A stretch of DNA of 64,000 bases from Acanthochlamys bracteata. Taxonomy: Eukaryota > Streptophyta > Magnoliopsida > Pandanales > Velloziaceae. Of the stretch, positions 34,040 through 45,668 are shown piece after piece. The stretch lies in NCBI GenBank assembly GCA_019914995.1, contig CM034127.1:4278001-4342000 (forward strand). Direction: 5' to 3'. The translations under genes and the position numbers were made by a program. Numbering within the stretch: position 1 is the first letter of the stretch; each line of letters starts with the position of its first letter. The notes beneath the pieces are model-generated. The model was not told the DNA's origin and did not search any database. It worked only from the letters and a program-made list of their open reading frames with translations.

Positions 34040-36405
34040 TCACCAATAATCCATACAGGAACATTCACCATCTTTGAATAAGTGGAAACGGCTCCTGTCC
34101 CTCATTATAATTTCTCTTCTATAAACTCTGGAGACAAGCTTTGCAAAATGGTGGCAATCTTTACAAACTCGAAGATTCTTGACAACTCTAAATACCTCCT
34201 CTGGGCTTATGTACAGCAGCCCAAATGCAATAGCTAGTTTCTCACTGTGAACAGATAATGCATGCTCCTTCTCCTCTTCATCGATATCAAGCAGCACTTC
34301 TTTTGTATCTGGAGAGTAACCAGCCTCAACCTTCAATCTTTCTGATACTTCAGCAAGCTTTGAATAGATATTCTTTGTTTCTGAATGAGAGTGATCTCCA
34401 GCTACAAACTGGTATATGACACCATTTAACTCTATGATGCTGAGTCCTGGTATTTTAGCGACACCATTATTTGCCATCATTCTCCGTACCTTACTGGCAT
34501 CTTCCCATCGATTGACTGTCGCGTAGACATTGGATAGCAATACATACCTACAAAGAACAGAAGTTGATTGATTAATGAAAGAGATAGTAAAGAGGTTACA
34601 TGCGATTTTTGGTTCACTAGAATAGGAAGAAAAGGAAACTTTTAATGAAGCTTTAGTTTCAATTTTTATCTGAGGTAAACATTTGGTAACAAAGCCTTGG
34701 CATAGTAAACATCTACAGCAGTTGGTTGCTAAGAAACTGTCTGTAAACGTTGTGCTTTAAAAATCATCCCTAGTTTCCTTTAATTGAGCTATTGCAAAGT
34801 TTTGATCAGGTTTTTAAAAGTAAATTGCATAGAATGCTGAAACTTAATAACTTACCTGCCACTATGTTCAGGCTGAAGGTCGAGAAGGTGCTTCCCCACA
34901 TCCTCTCCAATTCCAATGTTCCCATGGATCCTGCAGCCACCAAGTAACGCACCCCATGCAGGTGCATTTGGTGCCATTGGCATAGCTGCAGTTAGTTCCA
35001 TAGCATCACCAAACAATCCTGCACGAGCAAGAAGATCGACAACACATCCAAAATGTTCAACTTTTGGATCGATACCATGTTCACTTTTCATACAATCTAA
35101 CATATGTCGACCCTCTTCCACCAACCCTGCATGACTACAAGCACTAAGCACAGAAACGAATGTTATATCATCAGGAGCAATACCATTTGCAACCATCTGT
35201 CCAAAAAGCTGAAGGGCCTCCCTAGCATGCCCATGCACGGACAAACCACATATGACAGTATTCCATGCAAGAACATCTTTGTGCTCAATTTCATTAAAGA
35301 TCTGAACTGCCGTTGATATGCTCCCACACTTTGCATACATATCAACAAGTGCTGTGGCTAGAATTGTGTTCATAACCATCTTGTTCTCTATGATAAAGGC
35401 ATGGAGCTTGTTTCCTTGATCCAATGCACCCAAATGAGCACAAGCAGATAATAAGCTCACAATTGTTGCATCTGTTGGCCTCAACCTTTCCCTTTTCATC
35501 GCATCGAAAAGCAAAAGAGCTTCATTGGATCGTCCACTCTGTGCATAGCATGCAAGCATGGAATTCCAAGAGATAACATCGCGCCATGGCATCTCTTCGA
35601 AAACCTTCTTTGCTCCCTCCACATCCCCACATTTCACATAACCAGCGAGCATCGAATTCCAAGACACTACATTCCTCTCCGGCATCTCCTCGAACAATCT
35701 CTGCGCTTCACACAACCTCCCCACCAACGCGTACCCATTAATCATCGTGTTCCATGAAACAACATCCCTACACACCATCCGATCAAATACCTCTTTCGCC
35801 TTCTCCATCTTCCCAACCTTCACATACCCATCAATCATCGAGTTCCACGAGAATGATTCCCATTCAGAACATTCATCAAACACCTTGCCGGCAGACTCAA
35901 CATCTTTCCTCTCAGCATACATATCTATAAGAGTGCTCTGTACGAAGGAGTCAACACTATACCCAGACTTAAGAACACGACCATGGATTAACAACCCATA
36001 CTCAACCGAAGAGCAGCAACTGCTAGCTTTAATAACAAAAGGATACGTAAAGTTGTTCGGCGAAAGGCCAGAACGAAGCATTATTGAAAAATAAGACACA
36101 GACTGCTCCGGACAACTATTTGACAAAGCTCGAATGATAGTGTTGTAGTGGAAAACGGAAGGATTGGGGTTGATGGAAAACAGAAATTTTGCATATGGCA
36201 AGTTTTTGGTCTTTGGAGAGATCGAGTAAGAGAGAAGAAGGAGAGCATTGGGTTGAGAAGAGTTTGGTGAATGGTCTCGCTTTAGAAGGAAAGCGTGTGT
36301 TTGTTTGAGCTGTGTTAGAGATTTGCATGAGCTAATCAGAGATTGAACAACGGCGCGTGCCAGAATAGGAATACTCGCCGGAGTGAAACCGCCGGCGCCG
36401 GGCAT
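34040..36405 (-). CDS. PLS-class pentatricopeptide-repeat protein with E and DYW domains (organellar RNA editing factor)
   Basis: Two exons, 34856-36405 and 34040-34547, give 2058 nt, 685 aa. The 308-nt intron interrupts an Arg codon just after the E1 region. Repeats alternate in P, L and S lengths, for example SWNSMIDGYVKVGKMEKAKE and AWNTVICGLSVHGHAREALQ. They are followed by E motifs and a PG-box-like stretch (GVAKIPGLSIIEL). The DYW deaminase domain spans roughly residues 590-685. It keeps the cytidine-deaminase signature HSE followed by CKDC, and ends in GECSCMDYW with the canonical terminal tripeptide. DYW proteins convert C to U in chloroplast or mitochondrial transcripts; the site edited here cannot be read from the gene. 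The N-terminus is only weakly like a targeting peptide. The gene is divergent from the spinster-like gene (444 nt between starts). Confidence 0.93.
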
Positions 36406-36849
36406 ATGTTTTGAAATTCAGGAAATGACCACATTATCCTTAGAATATTTTTGGTTTAAGATAGAGAGATTAGCGGGATATTCGATTCCACGTATTTACA
36501 ATTTAGAATGAGTGACTTGTTCCATTCACCGGCCGGTATAACAGCCTATGACTCTATCCTGGGATGACTATAAATATATCCGTGTAACAGTGAGGAGACC
36601 AGGATAATAGCATGCGGTAATCCCACAGATGGGTGAAGAGAAACAACAACAAACAACAATCAGCTGCTTCCTATCGCCGCGACAGCGACGAGCGGATCTG
36701 TTGGTTATCTTTCTTCGCCGTCACTGAACTGAACGTCCCACATTGGTTGTTTCTTCTCTTCCCTTCTAACATAGCGGTGGGTGTACGCTAATACTCACCG
36801 CACGTGTATCGTAACCCAACAAATCAAAGTTTGTTTCTATATATAAATA
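36406..36849. promoter_or_regulatory. Divergent promoter interval between the DYW PPR gene and the spinster-like gene
   Basis: The two starts are 444 nt apart and face away from each other. A perfect CACGTG sits at 36801-36806, 44 nt before the spinster-like ATG and therefore probably in its leader or core promoter. A TATATATAAATA-type run directly abuts that ATG and is too close to serve as a TATA box. Confidence 0.55.
36801..36806. promoter_or_regulatory. G-box (CACGTG)
   Basis: A perfect CACGTG lies close to the spinster-like start codon in the divergent interval. Function is inferred from the motif only. Confidence 0.45.
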
Positions 36850-39800
36850 ATGGCTCCTTTAGAACGACGGGACACGCAATCCCCTGGCGCCATCGACGAC
36901 TCTACTTCTCCGCCACATCCGGAAACAACTGAGAGAGAAATTCAATTGTCGTCGGCGCCGGAAATATCTGCGACTGAGAGAGAAAGTCAACCGACGGATA
37001 GAGTAGAAAGCCACCAATCGCCGGCGACGACTGAGATTGCAACACAGGGTCAACAATTGCCGCCGACGACCCAAACAGAAGCTGCTGAAGGTCAGTCGCA
37101 CATGGCGATTCCTGTTGATTTAACAGGAGATGAGGAGACCGGTTCGAAGCCTTCGTGGTTCACACCCAAGCGGTAAGCTGTTATTTCTGGCTTTTTCTCG
37201 CTATTTTATTCATGAGATTATAGGCAAGGATAACTCATTGTGCTAGATTAGGGGAATAGCACTTCGATTGTATGCTGATTAGGTAGTTGATTGGTGGTTT
37301 TGATTCTGATTAATAGATGGATGAGGTCAACACTAGAGTTTATAGAATGTTTGAGAAAATTATGTTGTTCAATTACCTGATTGATGTGTCTTTCGGTGGC
37401 ACTTATATTCGAAGTTTTTAGTTAGCAAGATGCTTCAGTGAGCTAGTGAAAGAGATACTGGAAGCATATGACCATTGTGATGTTTCTAATTTGTTTAGTA
37501 GATGAAGAGATTATATATTTCAATTTGATCTGATATAGCAAGGAGTTTATTTAATAGTTGAGAACAAGCAATGACATAGCTTATAAGTCATTATATTTTA
37601 CACAAGCTTCTCTGATTGAAACCCATTTGAAACTGGTTTTCCTGAAGTGCTCACGTTGCAACATGGTTCACATTCTCTTTTTTATGTTTTCATCCCTGTA
37701 AAAGTCAAAATTAGAAGCTATACTGCCCCTTTTTTGATAGTTACTCGACATAAATGTTAGGCAGTTGCAATAGGTAAGCACTTGCGTCTTTTAAGTTGCA
37801 CGTTGAAGTCACTGACTGAAAAGAGCTTGTGGATGAAGTTATACCTCTTTGTATTGAGTTCAGTTTGGTTCCAGATCATCTATTGTAGTTATAGTCGGTA
37901 CCGAATTGTTTCTGTTGTTCAAAGGCTCCCATGTACAGAGTAATATATTTCCTCAGTTTTCATGTGCGAAATGTGTACCTATATGTAAATTAGCAATGGA
38001 GATGTGTGCATCTTGCTTAAAGTGAAGTGCTATAATTTATTGTTGTATTTCTTGTCTTTGGCAGGTTACTAGTGATATTCTGCATCATCAACATGTTAAA
38101 TTATGTTGATCGTGGAGCAATTGCCAGTAATGGTGTAAATGGAAGCCTTGGCACATGCACTGATGGCAAATGCTCTTCGGGTAGTGGAATTCAGTAAGCT
38201 CTATTTATTAGTTACTCTCTCCATCATGTTCTTTCTGGCAGACAAAGCTACGCACTTTTGTTTGTTTCATCTATAAGCTACTTCTGTATTTATGTTTATT
38301 ATTCTGTAAATTTCATATTGATTGCAGTTTTTTTGGTGTAAATACTCTTGAGGTTTCTTTTGATTTCTCAGTTGAGTTCTCCATTTTGTTGATTCATGGA
38401 TGGCTCTTAGAATCCGTTTCCTTCGTGTGAGATGAATTTGGTATTATGATTAAGATCAAGGCAACTCAAGCTTCAATTGTGAATTATACAAGATAATGCG
38501 TTTAGCATTGTGTATAAGTAGTTGAATGTAATTATCAAGGTCAAATCATGATGGGTTCAGTCGGGTTTTTGTTGCAATCCATAACGAAAGGCAGTGAACT
38601 ACAAGTTGTCATAAGTTGGTGGTGCACTTAAAACTATAACTGCATAAACAGCTTCTGTCATGACAGATATTTGAATAATCTATTTGCTGGGCTTGACATT
38701 GTGGTTAATCATAAGCTTTCTTACATTGCAACTTATTGGTGTGGAACAGTAGTTTAAATAGTTTATAGATTATAGATTGTTTAGCAACAAAAGTATGAAA
38801 TTGGTGAAGTGGAGAGAGTTTTATTACTGAATACATATGACAATGAGAAATTGTTTTCTGTATGCATGTTATTTTGGAAATTTTCATGGATATAACTTCT
38901 TGTTGCATGTGGAAAATCGACACGTGATATTTTTCTTTATATTCTAAAATCCAACAAGATGCATTAAACATTGGTATTGACATATTCTAAACTGTCTTTT
39001 GATAATCATGTACTGGTAGAGTATCTTCTGGTTTTAGCATCTTTCGTTTATTCTTATTTGAAGAGCACTTCATGTCTTGTGGATAGCGCCGTGTTTTGCT
39101 CATTTTACTGTCAAGGGGATCCAGAAACAGAAAGTTAGCAGGATGGCATATGCAAACATCAACTCTATGTAGGATTAAAAAGAAACTCTATGTAGGATGA
39201 AGGTGTTCTTTTGAGATAGATGCAAGAGCCATTGAACGAATTGACCTTGATAGTCCATGATCTACGAAATGGAGTCATCTTTAATCTAGTTCTATAGATT
39301 TTCCATGTGACAAGTGTGTATATGTTTCCATCTTTTTTGGAAGGAGCTTGAAGGGAAATTTAGTAATGCATTTAATGTTTTAAGATAGATTTATGAGGAG
39401 TATTTATTTTCCGATTCAGAGGAGACTTCAAGCTTAGTTATTTCGAGGATGGTGTCTTGTCATCTGCCTTTATGGTCGGACTTCTAGTGGCGTCCCCGAT
39501 ATTTGCAATCATGGCAAAGAGGTATGAATCTTCTTAAAGGCAAATCTCAAATTTTCTGGTGTAATTTTTATAATCAACTAAAGTGACTAGTTCCTGATTT
39601 CCGACATATACAAGGCACTTCTATGCCATTTTGTCAGAAGTAGTAAATGCTATGGTGTTTGATGCATTCATTTTAAAAACCTCTATCTAGCTTTAGACTA
39701 AGTAAGTTCTGTTGGGAAGTGAGAAAAGTAAACTTGACACTGAGGAACTAGCTTAACTATTCCAGCAACGTTTTTCCTGAAGAAAAGTTTTGAAGTTATA

Positions 39801-42800
39801 AATTACTTTCATCTCACATCGACCTGTACTTTACTCCTTTTGTATGGTTGATGTATTATGTCTACTAATCTGTCTCATGTACTGTTGGATGAACTCTTCA
39901 GTATAACGTGTTGTTTGATTCTTGTTTTTCAGTCACAATCCATTTAGGCTAATTGGAGTTGGCCTGTCTGTTTGGACTGTAGCTACAGCTGGTTGTGGTT
40001 GTGCATTTAACTTTTGGTCTATAGCAATATGTCGCATGTAAGTTTCTTCAAACCAGATGGACCAAATTTTATATTTATATGCATATAGCTGAGTATTCCA
40101 TCCATTAACAAGTACCTAAGCCCCTGTTCTCAGGTTGGTTGGTGTAGGAGAAGCCTCGTTTATTAGCCTTGCAGCTCCTTTCATTGACGATAATGCCCCT
40201 GCAGCACAGGTTTCTTTCTTTGTTTCCCAGCAATTTTTTCTTTCAATTGTCATTTGAAAATTATATTAATTATGCTTATGCTTTTGAAGATTCATGTTTC
40301 TTTATTGACTGATCATCTTAATTATTATCATGGTACCAGAAAACAGCATGGCTTGCAGGCTTCTATATGTGTATTCCAACTGGTGTTGCACTTGGATATG
40401 TTTACGGAGGATTGGTAAGTTCTTTGGTTTTAGCTCACTAGACTGATTCTTTGACGCACTGTAATATTCCCAGTCAAATTGTTGCAGCTAATGCTGATAC
40501 TACTTATGTTGTCTGACCTTGTCTTGCGACTCTGACCCACCCTTTTCATTTATCTATATGAACTGGTCATCCATCCTTTTGCATTTTTGTTAATTTGAAG
40601 TATTTCGATCTTGGACAACAGGAATAGTCGATTATAAACAGGGAATTGTTTCAATAGCTTAAAAGATGTGTCTTCAGGCGTAAATAAATTATATTAAATT
40701 ATTGAGAAGGAACCAAATTACAGCCAATATTCAAAAAACTTCAATTTTACTGTCTTCACTATGAAAATAAGTAGCATATACTAAACCTCTCCTAGTTATG
40801 CAATTGTTTGTTTATTCTTTGTATTCCTAGATATGAGGCAATAGAGCAGTTCTAAAAAGTTCAATAGTTTTCCATCTATTAGATCATAGTATATATGTGT
40901 ATATGGAGTTTAAAGAGTGAGATATCATTGGTTGACATAAGAGCTTTAGCAACAGGTACATGTGAAACTATTTTGAAACTAGTAATTTCATTACTTAAAC
41001 CTTTTGAATGATTTGATCATCTCTCCTTCCACTGATCATAATAATCATAACTGAGCATATATAACATTGGCATATGAGCAGATGTCGATAGGCATTTTGC
41101 AGTGCCTCACAGTAGATCTGGAGAAAAGCACACTATGAACATGAATTGTGAAGTGTTGTTAAGCCCATCGCCATCCTAAAATTAAATGTATGCTTATAAT
41201 TAATCCACGGAGTTTACCAGAGCACACTTCCGTTTAATAACAATGGCAATGATAAGCTGTGACGAACTCATGTAGACATGTATGTATATAAATAGATAAG
41301 CATTCATGTCTTCTTACATATAACTGTAGTATTGATGAAGGTAGATTTTGTTTTATGTATGTAAAGAATACTAGCTTCTTTTCTATCGTGCTGCAAGGCC
41401 AGTGTTGTTTGTGGCACCCCTTGAGGGAGTTCTTCTTAATATGTATGACTTGCTGGAGTTATTCTTATCTTGATACTAAGAGTTGTTCTGGCAACTTGCA
41501 TCAATATTCTAATTATTAGATAATGTATTGGTCTTGTGATGTCTTTATTTCTACATCTCTCTTAACAGGTTGGGAATCATCTCCATTGGCGTTATGCTTT
41601 TTGGGGAGAGGCGTTGTTGATGCTTCCTTTTGCTGTCTCTGGATTTATTATTAAGCCATTGCAACTAAAAGGTTAATGATCCTAAGCAATCTCTTGTTTG
41701 ATGAATTTATTTTTTCATCATTCCATTCACAAACATATGCTGTTTCATCATCCCATTCATAAAAAAATGCAGGCTTCATTTCATCAAAATCAAGGAAAGT
41801 GAAAGACTATGAAGGGAATGATGCAACTGAAGCTCAAGGCAATTCTATTTGGAAATGTTTTTATTTATTTATTTATACTACTTTTTATCTTGACGTAGTA
41901 ATCTCTATATTTCTAAGGCAAGAAATCAAATCACGTATGGCAATGTTATTGATTTTGCTTTTGTAGCTACACTTTCTTTTTACTGCAGGATTGTCTGTAG
42001 TTTCTGATGACAGGAATTAGTATCTTTTCAAACAAATATTTAAAATATGCTTACTACGTAGTACATGAGTCCTTTTGAGACAAAAATTGATCCACTATCA
42101 GAATTTGATAACTAGGGGTGCAACAGTTGGTCATCGATTTTAAAGTATTGTCCTTTTTGGAAGATTTGGAATCCCAAAGAAACTTGTGCCGCACTTACTA
42201 CTTAGGAAAACCTTGTTTATATTTTAACTGGAAAGAAGGAATGACCTTGTTAGTTTAATGGAGGTGTATGTGATTCTTAATCCAGGTGAGATTCCGAAGC
42301 CGGATATGGTAGCTACTAACAAACGCTTGGCTGATAATACATCTGACAAAAGAACATTGTGCGTATACTATGCTGCAACCAAGCCTCCTCTAAGTTTTTG
42401 AAGTGTCAATTTTTTGTTTACCTTGATGCCACTCCATTGCCTGTTGTAGATTTAGTCAGGACGGAGGATTCTCAACTCAAGTTCAAAAATTTGGAAGGGA
42501 TATGAAAGTGCTTATGCTTGATAAAGTCTATGTAACAAATGTTTTAGGTAATCTTCAGTATTTGGTTACATGCTTTTTTTTTTTTCAATTGAATACCAGT
42601 TATAATTGCTTACTTTTTGCTTTGAATAGTTCTCTCTATTGAGACAAAATATGTGATTCTTTCCTTAGAGAGCAAATTTTCTGAATGTTATTGCTGAGAT
42701 ACACGTGACTGTTTGGGTCATTTGGAACCTAGTTGAGAGTAGTTTTATCAGAGCTTTAATAATAAGCTCATTTCTGTGTAGGTCTTATCAAACATAAAGA

Positions 42801-43549
42801 CAATGGTGTACGAGCATGTTTGGGATAGCTGAAATAAAAGGAGCTTTTTTTGAAAATATTTATAAGGTTTTGAAAAAAGAAATTTGTATGTATAATTTTT
42901 CCATGATTGCAATTCATCCATGCCCTTCAAGTTTTTACAATTTTCTAGAACATTGTGACTTGAAAAGCCCAGAAGCCACTCCCTAAGCCGTGCCAAAAAT
43001 AGCATACATTTGGCCCTGTGCCTTTGTAGTAACTATAGAATTAGGTGGATCCTTGGCCTTTCTAATAACTATTAGATGGATCCATTGGTAGTGGTAAGTG
43101 GAATATCATAATTTTATCACTTATCAAGACATTAATTCACAGAGATGAGGTGCAGAGGTGTGAAACTTACAATGTTTTGATTGCTGGATGCCCAGATCCC
43201 CAGCTGGTCACTATCAATAAATGCAGTTACTCAGAACGCCTGTGGCATTTATTGATCAGACCGTATGGGATTACATATGTGGTATTAGTTTTTATACATG
43301 GTATTTATAAATAGCACTTTAGTTTAGTCTTCTTCCTTTGTGCTCTCGCTTTCTTCCACGTACTTGCTTTTGATCATATATCTCCTTATGAGAATTTGAT
43401 TGGTAAAGGTATCTTTTCTCTACTTATGGTAACTTCAATTGTCTTAACATTTTATTTTTATTTTAGGTTACATAGCTTATAATTTCGTCATAGGAGCTTA
43501 TTCCTACTGGGGCCCCAAGGCTGGTTATGCCATTTATCATATGGTAAGT

Positions 43550-43587
<38 letters not shown>

Positions 43588-45668
43588 CTGTAAATTTGGT
43601 CAGACTACTAAGAAACTGAAGCTTTTAGCTTTGTGTGTGCCTTTATTTGATATGACAGACCAGTGCAGATTTATTGTTTGGAGGAATAACGATCGTGTGC
43701 GGAATCTTTGGAACGTTAGCAGGTGGTCTTGTTCTAGATCATATGCAATCAACTATTTCAAATGCCTTTAAGGTATGTAAATGTCCTTCTATCAGAAAAT
43801 TAAGCAAGCGTGCGTGTTAGATGTGCGTTTGATTGATCTCGTCAGTTTATCTTACGGTACTCATAGAGCAGAAAGAGAGTCAGTTAATACTGCTGTGCGT
43901 AGCATTCTACTAAAAGCTATCTGGAAGATTGTCTTTCACCTGTTTGTAGCATTTGATTTCTAAATCTAAATGTACATATATACTAAAGCACTGCAGCATT
44001 TGTTGTTTCCTGGTCTTATATTAGAAGCTGGTGTATTTTTTTTTCAGTCAGATTGATGTTGACATCGCTATGTGATATGATACGCAATGTTAGTTGTTTA
44101 TGTCTTGGTATAGTTGATCACATGATTTTTAATGGTTGAACTTCATATTATGATGAATCAATGCTTAAGTGCTGTACAGGTTTAGGGTTCATTATATTCG
44201 TAAAGCTAAAAAATTAACATAGCTTTTTGGCTTCCATGGGTCGTGTATCGCTTAGTTGTGTACTTATGAGAAAGAAACCATTTTGCAGCTCCTTTCTACG
44301 GCAACGTTTCTAGGGGCAATCTTCTGCTTCGGTGCTTTCTGCTTCAAGAGTCTCTATGGGTTCATTGTATTTTTTTCAGTTGGAGAACTGCTCGTTTTTG
44401 CCACTCAGGTACTTTATATCTCAATAAAGACATAGTAGTTCGTCAACTGTTAAGTTCTCGTCTCATGTTGGCATATGATTAAAGCAGATTTCATGTAGGT
44501 GTTATTCCATTTTAAAGTTATTTATTGGTTTCTTATGTCTATTTCCAGGCTCCTGTCAATTATATATGCCTCCATTGTATCACACCTAGTTTAAGACCAT
44601 TGTCAATGGCAATGTCAACAGTTTCTATCCATATCTTTGGGGATGTGCCATCATCACCTCTCGTTGGGGTTCTACAGGTCTGTTCCTAAATACTGTTGCC
44701 TTTCCCCTTTTTTGTTAAGCTATGTTCTTAGAATGTTGCCATAATTCATTGCGTGTACTCTTATTTGCAATTTCTGATCTGTAAGAAGCTTTTTCATATA
44801 AAATTTAGATTATGCAATCAGCAATAAGAATACATATGAGGAATAAAAAGAAATGTTCCTCTCACCTCCTCTCTCTCTCTCTCTCTCTCTCGGGAAGCAC
44901 TAGTCTGGTTACCATGGCATGTGAGGGATCGTGAGAATTTCTGATAGTGGAGCAGAATACAAAGTTTATCAGCAAGGTGAGGAAGAGTGCAAATCTCAAG
45001 AGATTTTGGTGAGTGAAGAAGGGCGGCAGAGGTTTTACAGAGAGTAAGAGTGAGGTCCAGTAGGGGGTTAATCTGTTCAGGCTCATATGTTGAGTCTGTG
45101 CCTGTTATTTTGTGATGGATAATTTGAATTTCTAATTTGCTGTCTGTAAACTAAGGAGTATAGCATTGCTTTCTTATTATTCAAGATCTTGCTTTTTTGT
45201 TTGAATATTGGGTGTTCAGGCAACTATTTTATGCTAAACCTAGTTGCTTAAATACTCAATTCCAAACTCAGAAGCAAGATCTTAGTTTATATACCTTTTA
45301 AGAAAAAACCTCTAACCACTTGAAATGGTGTTACTGATAATTTTCAGGATCATATTAATGATTGGAGGAAGACGGCTCTCATATTGACATCAGTCTTTTT
45401 CATTGCTGCAATATTGTGGTTCATAGGTAGTTTCTATTGTCTGAAAGCTAGTTTATGTATCTATGCAAGCATGCAACTTTGTTTTGATGATGGTGTTTAA
45501 TTTCTTGTACATTGATTATAATATTTTTTGGCATGTTTGGTAGGTGTTTTCCTTCATAGCGTTGACCGATCTAACGAAGAGAATGAGCAAGTTGTTCCTG
45601 CCGTTGAAAGGTCAAATTTAAGGCCATTGCTTGGTGGAAGTGCACAAAAGCCCGATGAATCTGTATGA
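36850..45668 (+). CDS. Spinster-like major-facilitator transporter (probable sphingolipid transporter)
   Basis: Sixteen exons: 36850-37172, 38065-38193, 39420-39521, 39933-40037, 40134-40209, 40340-40414, 41569-41671, 41773-41838, 42286-42358, 42450-42547, 43467-43543, 43659-43772, 44289-44408, 44549-44677, 45348-45426, 45544-45668. Total 1794 nt, 597 aa. The first 105 residues form a hydrophilic Thr/Glu/Pro/Gln-rich tail. The MFS core starts at LLVIFCIINMLNYVDRG, a spinster hallmark. Further segments include GVLSSAFMVGLLVASPIFA, LVGVGEASFISLAAPFIDD, HWRYAFWGEALLMLP, GYIAYNFVIGAYSYWGPKAG and GDVPSSPLVGVLQD, all typical of plant spinster homologues 1-3. The family exports sphingolipid-type or lysophospholipid substrates in animals; the plant substrate is not established. 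A variable cytosolic loop (exons 8-10) joins the two six-helix halves. Exon 8 probably uses a GC donor, but a GT donor 18 nt further on (TGGAAAT|gttttt) would also keep frame. Confidence 0.92.
41839..42285 (+). other. Possible GC-AG intron 8 of the spinster-like gene
   Basis: The modelled donor is CAAG|gcaatt and the acceptor TCCAG. It would be a GC-AG intron. A GT donor starting 18 nt later (at 41857) is phase-compatible and adds six residues in a poorly conserved loop, so the assignment is uncertain. Confidence 0.5.
43554..43586. repeat. (CT)n microsatellite in spinster-like intron 11
   Basis: An almost perfect CT dinucleotide run of about 33 nt lies just inside the intron, 10 nt after the donor. 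Confidence 0.95.
44870..44891. repeat. (CT)n microsatellite in spinster-like intron 14
   Basis: An uninterrupted CT run of about 22 nt in the middle of the intron. Confidence 0.93.
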
